Notes under the pieces: generated by a model
What the model saw: only the letters and a program-made list of their open reading frames with translations
The model's database searches: none
What the model was told of the DNA's origin: nothing
From: CAVSIS01 sp963814875
GTDB taxonomy: Bacteria > Acidobacteriota > Thermoanaerobaculia > Thermoanaerobaculales > Sulfomarinibacteraceae
Assembly: GCA_963814875.1 (NCBI GenBank)
Contig: CAWFFJ010000018.1
Span: 62,001-126,000 of the forward strand
Reading direction: 5' to 3'
Length of the DNA stretch: 64,000 bases
Program-made: the position numbers and the translations under genes
Part shown: one piece after another, positions 15,284 to 21,805 of the stretch
Layout: each line of letters starts with the position of its first letter
How positions within the stretch are numbered: position 1 is the stretch's first letter

Positions 15284-15332
15284 GGCCCGGCTATACTACC
15301 CGCGATTCTCGAAGCCCCAGCGGGAGCGCGCG

Positions 15333-17315
15333 ATGATCCTTCCTTACGGCCACGAGCAGACGTCGGTCCGACGGCTGCCGTGGGTGACTTTTGCCCTCAT
15401 GGGCTTGTGCGTGGTCATGTTCGTCGGGACACTTCCGGCGATCCACACCGCACAACGGCGGATCGTCACCCGAATGCAGGAGGTCATCGAGTTCTTCTTC
15501 GAGCACCCGTACCTGGAGCTCGACCCCGCACTCAGGCGGGTGCTGATGCGGGGGCTCGGGGATGATGGAGCTGCCGCCATGACCGAGGTCATGCGGCAGT
15601 TCGGCGGCAGACAGCCGCGGGATCAGCGCCAGATCGATCGCGAGCAGGCACATCTCGACGACCTGAGCGGAGCAGCGCTCGGTAGCTTGACGTCGACGCC
15701 GTACTATCGCCTCGGACTCGTACCGGCGCGAGTGCGCCCCCACGGCTTCATCACCCATCAGTTCATGCACGTGGGAGTGTTCCATCTCCTCGGCAACCTG
15801 TTCATGCTCTTCCTCGTTGGGCCCTTCATAGAGGACGTCTGGGGACGCCCACTCTACGTCGGCTTCTATCTCGCTGCCGGAACCGTCGCAGCGCTGTTCT
15901 TCGTGCTGCGCTACCCCCACTTCGACGGGCCACTGCTCGGCGCCTCGGGCGCGATTGCCGGCGTCATGGGCGCGTTCCTGATCCGCTACTGGCACACCAA
16001 CATCAAGTTCCTGTACTGGTTCTTCGTCTTCGTCGGCACCTTCACCGCCCCAGCATGGCTGATGCTGCCTTTGTGGTTCGCCAGCGAGCTCATCAGCGCC
16101 CATGGCGCGGACGCGGTCGCCCCGGGCGGAGGTGGCGGCGGCGTCGCGTACTGGGCCCACGTTGCCGGTTTCGCCTTCGGTGTCGGCGTGGCCATTGCCA
16201 TCCAGCGCTGGCGCATCGAGGAGCGCTTCATCCACCACGCCATCGAGGGCAAGATCACCCTGGTCGACAACACCGTCGTCGAGCACGCACTGGCGGCGCG
16301 TGACGAGGGCAGGAGCGAGGAGGCCGGAGCGATGCTGCAGGATCGCCTGGCGCTGGATCCGGACAACGTCGATCTCGTCATCGCGGCGTGGAATCTCGCA
16401 GTTGAACGCGGCGAGGCGGAGCAGGCCGCGCCGGCGATGCTGCGTGTGATCCGAAAGGCCCTCCGCAACGGTGATGCCGAGCTCGCGTGTCTGTACTGGC
16501 CGGAGCTGCTGGCGGCGGCCCCGAGCACCCCGATCGATCTTGCGACCGGCACTCGGATGGCGGAGCTTCTCCTCGAGCGTAGTGAGCTTGTCCTCGCCAA
16601 GGAGACGGTCGAGCGGGCAGCAGGAGTCGTCGATCTCGAGACCGTGCCGCCCGGAATTCTGGTGCGCGTCGCACGTCTCGCCTCCCAGCTCCGCGCCGAG
16701 CCGGCCGCGCGCCTGCGAGCGGTTGCTCTGGCCAGTCCCGAGCTGCCTGCCGAGACCCGCCTCGAGCTCGAGGGCCTGGCGGCCCATGCGGATGAGGCGC
16801 CGTCCGAGGGCGTTCGGTCCGCAGCCGTCGATGTCGTGGAGTCGGATCAGCCGGTGGGTACCACCATCGAGGGACCTGCCCCCCCTGATCATGTCCTCCG
16901 ACTCGTCCAGGCGGTTCCCACCCGCCTGCGCTCGGCAGGTATCGATCTCGAGGTCGGCGGCGGCCCGAGGACCCTGCCCCTGGCCGACATCCAGGCGATC
17001 GCCGTCGCCGGCATCGCGCGGCCCGAGGGTCGCCCCTACCTGCTGGTCGACCTGCTGCTGGATGCGCCGTGGAGCGGCTCGCAGACCGTGCGTGTGGTCC
17101 GGTTGCTGGGCTCGGCGTTCGATCCTCGCAAGGTCGTCGGGGGAGACAACGCGCTGGCGGCGTTTCGGACCTTTCTCGATCGCTTGCTCCGGGCCAGTGA
17201 AGCGGTGCCCTTGCCCGACCCGGAGTCCGCGCGCGGCACCCCGTTCCGGGTCTTCGCAACGCTCGAGCTGTATGAACGCGAGGCCCTTGGCGGCTCCAGC
17301 GGACAGACGCAATGA
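15333..17315 (+). CDS. Rhomboid-family intramembrane serine protease with C-terminal repeat region
   Basis: A 660-residue protein. After an N-terminal membrane anchor (about 17-35) and a charged loop (40-125), the rhomboid core spans about 135-295. Catalytic Ser205 is in Gly-Ala-Ser-Gly and His276 in Ala-His-Val-Ala-Gly-Phe; the His-x2-Phe-x-His-x5-His-x2-Gly-Asn block of helix 2 is at 142-155. A long C-terminal soluble part (about 310-660) shows TPR-like helical pairs (Asp-Pro-Asp-Asn then Trp-Asn-Leu-Ala) and a final beta-rich stretch. I start at ATG 15333, which follows GGGAG at 8 nt; an ATG at 15282 would overlap the divergent trmJ start. Substrates are unknown. Confidence 0.85.
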   Translation: MILPYGHEQTSVRRLPWVTFALMGLCVVMFVGTLPAIHTAQRRIVTRMQEVIEFFFEHPYLELDPALRRVLMRGLGDDGAAAMTEVMRQFGGRQPRDQRQIDREQAHLDDLSGAALGSLTSTPYYRLGLVPARVRPHGFITHQFMHVGVFHLLGNLFMLFLVGPFIEDVWGRPLYVGFYLAAGTVAALFFVLRYPHFDGPLLGASGAIAGVMGAFLIRYWHTNIKFLYWFFVFVGTFTAPAWLMLPLWFASELISAHGADAVAPGGGGGGVAYWAHVAGFAFGVGVAIAIQRWRIEERFIHHAIEGKITLVDNTVVEHALAARDEGRSEEAGAMLQDRLALDPDNVDLVIAAWNLAVERGEAEQAAPAMLRVIRKALRNGDAELACLYWPELLAAAPSTPIDLATGTRMAELLLERSELVLAKETVERAAGVVDLETVPPGILVRVARLASQLRAEPAARLRAVALASPELPAETRLELEGLAAHADEAPSEGVRSAAVDVVESDQPVGTTIEGPAPPDHVLRLVQAVPTRLRSAGIDLEVGGGPRTLPLADIQAIAVAGIARPEGRPYLLVDLLLDAPWSGSQTVRVVRLLGSAFDPRKVVGGDNALAAFRTFLDRLLRASEAVPLPDPESARGTPFRVFATLELYEREALGGSSGQTQ

Positions 17316-18583
17316 TCGTCAAGCTCCCACGCGGTCGCAGCCACCTGCCGTTGGATCTGCGCGGCCTCACGGTCCGCCATCTGAAGCCCCTGGCACCACC
17401 GGGCGCGGGCGATGCCGCCGCTCTGGTCGCTGCCGCGCTCGACGCGCCGCTGGACGGCCCGCCGCTCGAAGCCCGCTGCCGCGGTGCCGGTTCGGCCACA
17501 CTGGTTGTGCCGGACGCCACGCGAGACGCAGCCCTCCCGGAGGTCCTTCCGGTCGTGCTCGCTCGGCTGTCCGCCGCCGGTCTCGATCCGCGGCGAATCA
17601 CTGTTCTCGTTGCCTGCGGCACACATCCCGCGGTCGGCGAAGCCGAGCTCGTGGCACTGCTGGGCCCCATTCCCGACGGCGTCAGCGTTCGTCAGCACGA
17701 CGCCCGCGACGGCCCAGCCCTGGTCACGATCGGGGAGCTCGAGCCGGGCGTCCCACTGAGGGTCGACCGTTCCGTTGTCGAGGCCGGGGCAGTGGTGACG
17801 GTGGGGACGGTTCGGCACCACTACTTTGCCGGCTTCGGTGGCGGGCCGAAGATGGTCTTTCCCGGCACCGCGGGCTATGCCGAGATCCAGCGCAACCACT
17901 CGCGTGTCATGAACCGGCCGGCCGGAGGCGGCCCCCCCGAGCTCGATCCCCGCTGCGCACCGGGGCGTCTTGTCGGCAATCCGGTCTCGGAGGAGATCGC
18001 CCGCGCCGCCGATCTCGCGCCGCCGGCGTTCGCACTGTGCATGGTGTCCGGAGCAGACGGCCGCCCGGCCTGGGCGGTCGCGGGTTCGTGGAGGACGGCC
18101 TTCGAGGCCGCGGTGGAGAGAGTGAGAGCATGGTTCGAGGTCGACTGCGGGCTGCACCGCCTGGTCGTTGCCTCGGGAGGGGGCTCGCCGTCCGACGACA
18201 CGCTCATTCAGGCTCACAAAGGCCTTGACGCAGGTTGCCGCTTCGCTGCTCCCGGAGCGGAAGTCCTCTATGTGGCGGCCATGAACCGCGGGTTGGGGTC
18301 GGCCGACATGGAGCCGTTTGTCAACGATCCGCGCCCGGATTCGATCCTCGCACGGCTCGCCGAGCGCTGGGTCCAGTACGGGCACACCACGCTGCGGATC
18401 ATCGACAAGACCCACCGGTTCACCGTGTACCTGTGCTCCGATCTCGACCCCGCAATCGCTCGGCGCCTGGGGTTCCGTCTCAACCATGACCCCTCCGACG
18501 TGATCGAGAGCTGGCGGGAGCGGTTCCCTGGGGAGGCCGTTGCAGTACTCCCCGGGAGCCCGGTTTTCCCGCGCTCGGGTTGA
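17312..18583 (+). CDS. LarA-family (nickel-pincer racemase superfamily) protein
   Basis: A 423-residue member of the LarA family, which uses the nickel-pincer nucleotide cofactor to racemise or epimerise 2-hydroxyacids. Key residues are conserved: Asp68-x2-Arg71, His105 in Cys-Gly-Thr-His-Pro, His169/His170 before Tyr-Phe-Ala-Gly-Phe-Gly-Gly-Gly-Pro, Lys180 (the cofactor-tethering Lys) and His196. It overlaps the rhomboid stop by 4 bp (ATGA), an unexpected operon partner. The cofactor genes larB, larC and larE are not in the window. Substrate cannot be named; lactate is only one option in this diverse family. Confidence 0.85.
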   Translation: MIVKLPRGRSHLPLDLRGLTVRHLKPLAPPGAGDAAALVAAALDAPLDGPPLEARCRGAGSATLVVPDATRDAALPEVLPVVLARLSAAGLDPRRITVLVACGTHPAVGEAELVALLGPIPDGVSVRQHDARDGPALVTIGELEPGVPLRVDRSVVEAGAVVTVGTVRHHYFAGFGGGPKMVFPGTAGYAEIQRNHSRVMNRPAGGGPPELDPRCAPGRLVGNPVSEEIARAADLAPPAFALCMVSGADGRPAWAVAGSWRTAFEAAVERVRAWFEVDCGLHRLVVASGGGSPSDDTLIQAHKGLDAGCRFAAPGAEVLYVAAMNRGLGSADMEPFVNDPRPDSILARLAERWVQYGHTTLRIIDKTHRFTVYLCSDLDPAIARRLGFRLNHDPSDVIESWRERFPGEAVAVLPGSPVFPRSG

Positions 18584-18614
18584 CCTGGGTCAAGGCGGCC
18601 TGGCGGCGCCCAGG
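18584..18614 (+). terminator. Stem-loop between the larA-like and cupin genes
   Basis: CCTGGG and CCCAGG pair across a 19-nt loop that is itself GC-rich, directly after the larA-type stop. No T-run. Confidence 0.3.
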
Positions 18615-18644
18615 GCACACTTGAAGCGACGCGAGGGAGGTTTC

Positions 18645-19010
18645 ATGCCCACAGCTCGAAGCGACGATCGTAGCGACGACTTCCGTCCGGCGACGGCCTA
18701 TCCACTCGGTGAGCTCGCGGCGGTCGCCCCCGGTGCCATCGTGAGCCGCACCTTGGTGCGATCCGGGGGCGGGACCGTGACCCTGTTCGCATTCGACCAA
18801 GGGCAGAGCCTGAGCGAACACACAGCGCCGTTCGACGCACTCGTCCAAGTCGTGGACGGCGCACTCGAGCTGACCATCGGCGGCGAGGCAGTGCACGCGG
18901 CCGCCGGGCAGGTCGTGCTCATGCCGGCCAACGTGCCGCATGCGTTGGCTGCGGCGAAGCCCACTAGGATGCTCCTGGTCATGCTGCGCGACCGCGGCGC
19001 GGGCGCCTGA
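18645..19010 (+). CDS. Cupin-domain protein
   Basis: A 121-residue single-domain cupin. The metal-binding histidines are in Leu-Ser-Glu-His-Thr-Ala-Pro-Phe and Val-Pro-His-Ala, and the Gly-x5-Pro-x-Asn-Val-Pro-His pattern of the second cupin motif is clear. ATG 18645 follows GGGAGG. It lies 3 bp upstream of the ferredoxin-type gene. Cupin plus ferredoxin pairs of this type often sit next to hybrid-cluster protein (hcp) genes in anaerobes; no hcp is present here, so a redox or nitrosative-stress role is only inference. Confidence 0.75.
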   Translation: MPTARSDDRSDDFRPATAYPLGELAAVAPGAIVSRTLVRSGGGTVTLFAFDQGQSLSEHTAPFDALVQVVDGALELTIGGEAVHAAAGQVVLMPANVPHALAAAKPTRMLLVMLRDRGAGA

Positions 19011-19013
19011 CCG

Positions 19014-19757
19014 ATGCCGCTGAGGGATGTGATCACAATCGACGAGTCCTTGTGTGACGGTTGTGGTGACTGCGTCACCTCCTGTGCCGAGGGTGCTCTC
19101 CGGGTCATCGATGGCAAGGCCCGGCTTGTGAGTGAGGTCTATTGCGACGGCTTGGGAGCGTGTCTCGGCCACTGCCCACAGGGCGCGATCACGGTCGTTC
19201 AACGCGAGGCCCCACCCTACGACGAGGCGGCCGTCGCCCGCCATCTGGTTCGCTCGCCGGTCTCGTTCCTGCCGATCGCGCGAGAGAATGACTCGGCCTG
19301 CCCCGGAAGCCGGCCGATGTCGCTTCCCGTGGTGACATCGGCGCCTTCCTCCGCAAAAGCGCTGCGTGCGACGACCTCACAGCTTCGCCATTGGCCCGTT
19401 CAGCTGCATCTCGTCTCTCCCACGGCGGCCGCATTCGACGGGGCCGACGTGCTGCTGGCAGCGGACTGCGTTGCCTTCGCTCACCCGAGCTTCCACGACA
19501 CGCTTCTCGCCGGACGTTCGCTGGCGGTGGCGTGCCCCAAGCTGGACAGTCACCAGGACGTCTACATCGAGAAGCTCGTGGCGATGATCGACCATGCGGG
19601 GGTCAGGAGCCTCACCGTGGCAGTGATGGAGGTTCCGTGCTGCGGCGGCCTCGTTCGCCTCGCGCAAGCGGCAGCCGAGCGCGCCGCTCGGAAGCCTCCG
19701 ATGCGCGCGGTGGTGGTCGGAGTCGGTGGAGAGATCCTCGGCGAGCGCACCCTGTGA
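19014..19757 (+). CDS. Two-cluster 4Fe-4S ferredoxin-like protein with Cys-containing C-terminal domain
   Basis: A 247-residue protein. The N-terminus carries two ferredoxin motifs: Cys-x2-Cys-x2-Cys-x3-Cys at about 14-24 and Cys-x5-Cys-x3-Cys-Pro at about 44-54. The first motif has Ala in place of the usual Pro after its last Cys. The second motif has an unusual spacing (Cys-Asp-Gly-Leu-Gly-Ala-Cys), so one cluster may be three-liganded or different. A linker leads to a C-terminal domain (about 115-247) with scattered cysteines including Val-Ala-Cys-Pro-Lys and Val-Pro-Cys-Cys-Gly-Gly, which could bind another cofactor. The start at 19014 is 3 bp after the cupin stop. Cytoplasmic redox protein; partner unknown. 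Confidence 0.75.
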   Translation: MPLRDVITIDESLCDGCGDCVTSCAEGALRVIDGKARLVSEVYCDGLGACLGHCPQGAITVVQREAPPYDEAAVARHLVRSPVSFLPIARENDSACPGSRPMSLPVVTSAPSSAKALRATTSQLRHWPVQLHLVSPTAAAFDGADVLLAADCVAFAHPSFHDTLLAGRSLAVACPKLDSHQDVYIEKLVAMIDHAGVRSLTVAVMEVPCCGGLVRLAQAAAERAARKPPMRAVVVGVGGEILGERTL

Positions 19758-19811
19758 TTCACCAGCGGCCCATAGATCGCGCTGTAAGGTGAGGTGGCGA
19801 GCGGTGCAGGC

Positions 19812-19817
19812 TACAAT
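19812..19817 (+). promoter_or_regulatory. Putative -10 box of the DUF1573 selenoprotein gene
   Basis: TACAAT 46 bp upstream of the ATG; no convincing -35 element is seen at the proper distance. Confidence 0.35.
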
Positions 19818-19863
19818 GACTCGTTGCGTCTCCCGCACCGGTGGGAGGAACGGGGGTTGAACC

Positions 19864-20922
19864 ATGCATCGTGCCGTCGCTGTCAGCGCGCTGCTCGCCT
19901 TCGCGGCTGCAGGTACCGCGCTGTCCGGAGAGCCGACCTGGGGATCCGTGAAGTCGAACCTGCATGTGGCGTCAACCAGCGTCGAGGTCGGACTGGTTCG
20001 GGCCGGCCAGGACGCGGTCGCCACCTTCGCGCTGAGCAATCCGACCTCGCGAGAGATCCGGATTCTCGCCGCGCACCCTTCTTGAGGCTGCACCATCGCC
20101 GAGGTCGACTCGGTGATCCCGGCAGGTGGGTCGGGAAAGCTCGTTGCGAGGGTCCACACCGGATCCAACCAGAACGGCCATTTCTCCAAAGGGGTCACGG
20201 TGCATACCGATGAGCCCGGAAGCGAGGACATCAGGCTGTCCTTCTCGTACCAGGTCTTGGCCCCGGTCCTGGTCCGACCGCAGGGTCGTCTCATCATGGC
20301 TGGGATCGAAGGGCGGCCGCTCGATCGTTGGCTCCGGCTCACGGGGCATGGTGAGACCCCGCTCGAGGTGACTCGGATTGACAACCCGGCGCCGAAGAGG
20401 CTCCTGATCACTTCGGGGCGTGTCGGTGAGGGTGAACGTCCGCAGGGACTCTCCGACGTCAGGCCGGGCGACATCTGGATCCACCTCCAGGTTCGGTCAG
20501 AGGCGACCGCCAGCGACTTCAGTGGAATCCTGAAGCTGGCAACGAACAACCCGGAGCGTCCGCTGATCGAGGTCCCAGTCCAGGTGCGTATCCGACCTTT
20601 GATCTCCGCCTCTCCGACGACCGTGGAGCTGACAGTGGGAGACGATCGACACGAGCCCAAGTCGATCGTGGTCAGGCTCGGCCACAACGGCGGCAAACCT
20701 TTCCGTATCACAGGTATCCAGTCGTCGGAGCCAGACCTGATAACGGTGACGCAGCTGAGCACAGGCTCGCAGGTGTCCCATCTCGTCCGCCTCACTCTCG
20801 TGGCTGCCGCAACGTCGAAGGTGCCGCCGGCGGGAGTCACCGCGACGGTCCGAGTTGCGACCGACGAGCCCGTCCGCCCAGAGGTCACTATTCCAGTTGA
20901 GGTGCATGCCGCGAACCCCTGA
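19864..20922 (+). CDS. Probable selenoprotein: periplasmic DUF1573 protein with in-frame UGA (Sec74)
   Basis: Read through one TGA (20083-20085), this is a single 352-residue protein. Residues 1-21 are a signal peptide with likely cleavage after Ala-Leu-Ser, so it is periplasmic. The DUF1573 domain (about 33-125) normally has a Ser-Cys-Gly-Cys-Thr motif; here it reads Ser-UGA-Gly-Cys-Thr at 73-77. The frame is kept and the domain continues as expected (Gly-x-Gly-x-Leu, then Gly-x-Phe-x-Lys-Gly-Val-x-Val-x-Thr-Asp). The rest (125-352) holds two further beta-sandwich-like repeats without UGA. A stem-loop with SECIS geometry follows the UGA. Other genes here use TGA as stop, so the code is standard. 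Alternatives: a nonsense mutation giving a 73-residue fragment, or a sequencing error. Confidence 0.8.
20086..20117 (+). promoter_or_regulatory. Bacterial SECIS-like stem-loop
   Basis: The 9-bp stem ATCGCCGAG (20095-20103) with CTCGGTGAT (20109-20117) contains one G-U wobble and closes a 5-nt loop GTCGA. The loop starts 18 nt after the UGA and begins with G-U. The E. coli fdhF element also places its GGUC loop 18 nt after UGA, and SelB contacts the loop G and U. Flanking CACC and GGTG could extend the stem across an internal loop. Confidence 0.7.
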
Positions 20923-20968
20923 GGTATTCAGGCTGGCACAGGGGGCTTCAAGAACCGCCGGGTTCCTG

Positions 20969-20974
20969 TAGAAT
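20969..20974 (+). promoter_or_regulatory. Putative -10 box upstream of cmk
   Basis: TAGAAT, 30 bp before the GTG start of cmk; a TTCAAG sits 16 bp upstream as a poor -35. Confidence 0.35.
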
Positions 20975-21003
20975 GTGCGCCCCGGAAAGGACCCGGCAGC
21001 CAC

Positions 21004-21744
21004 GTGACCCCAGCACCCGATTCCCGACCTCAACGACCCCTCGTGATTGCCATAGACGGTCCGGCTGGTGCCGGAAAGTCGACCATTGCACGGATGTTGG
21101 CCTCTCGACTCGGCGTGCCATACCTGGACACAGGTGCAATGTACCGAGCGGTCGGCCTTTTGGCGCGCCGTGCCGGGATGACGCCGCCCTTCGGCCCAGA
21201 CGACGTGCCGAGGTTGGCAGCGCTCGTCGACGGGCACCAGATCGAGGTCTGTTCCGGCGCAGGTGACACGATCGTGACGATCGACGGCGAGGACGTCAGC
21301 GTGGCCATTCGCGCGCCCGAGTGCTCGACGATGGCCTCGGCCGTGTCGGCCGTTAGCGGCGTCCGGCGAGCGCTGGTGCCGCTGCAGCGCGATCAGGCCC
21401 GTCGTCACGGCGGCGTGCTGGAGGGGCGCGACATTGGAACGGTAGTGGCGCCGGATGCCGATCTCAAGGTCTTTCTGACTGCGACCGCCGGTGAACGCGC
21501 CCTGCGGCGGCAGCGCGACCTCTCCCAGCGGGGAATCGAGGAAGGCCTCGACGCGATACGGCAAGAGCAGGAGCGGCGCGATCATCAGGACAGCTCGCGC
21601 GCCGACTCGCCCCTGCAGGTCGCGGGGGGCTCGCTGGTGGTCGACACCACCATTCTGAGCCCGGACCAGGTGGTCGACCGGATTCTGTTCGAGCTCTCTC
21701 AAACCGCCCAGGGAGAGCTTGACACTCTAGGGCGAACGCCGTAA
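21004..21744 (+). CDS. cmk: Cytidylate kinase
   Basis: A 246-residue (d)CMP kinase, making CDP and dCDP for nucleic acid and phospholipid precursors. Its P-loop is Gly-Pro-Ala-Gly-Ala-Gly-Lys-Ser-Thr (18-26); Tyr-Leu-Asp-Thr-Gly-Ala-Met-Tyr-Arg and Glu-Gly-Arg-Asp-Ile-Gly-Thr-Val-Val are the substrate motifs. It uses a GTG start at 21004. The C-terminus is longer than usual by about 15 residues. The cmk-rpsA-HU order is widely conserved. Confidence 0.92.
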   Translation: MTPAPDSRPQRPLVIAIDGPAGAGKSTIARMLASRLGVPYLDTGAMYRAVGLLARRAGMTPPFGPDDVPRLAALVDGHQIEVCSGAGDTIVTIDGEDVSVAIRAPECSTMASAVSAVSGVRRALVPLQRDQARRHGGVLEGRDIGTVVAPDADLKVFLTATAGERALRRQRDLSQRGIEEGLDAIRQEQERRDHQDSSRADSPLQVAGGSLVVDTTILSPDQVVDRILFELSQTAQGELDTLGRTP

Positions 21745-21805
21745 GGTCACGAAATCACGGAGGCTAGGTGTGCACCCGAGGTGCGCCCAGCGAGGAGGGA
21801 AGGTC

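Noticed and set aside
15291..17312. 673-codon minus-strand frame opposite the rhomboid gene
   Set aside because: Shadow frame with Arg/Gly/His-rich composition; the plus strand has a clear rhomboid core and repeat region.
20083..20085. The in-frame TGA as an ordinary nonsense mutation
   Set aside because: Domain continuity, the exact replacement of a conserved Cys, and the correctly spaced stem-loop together favour Sec, though I keep this as the main alternative.
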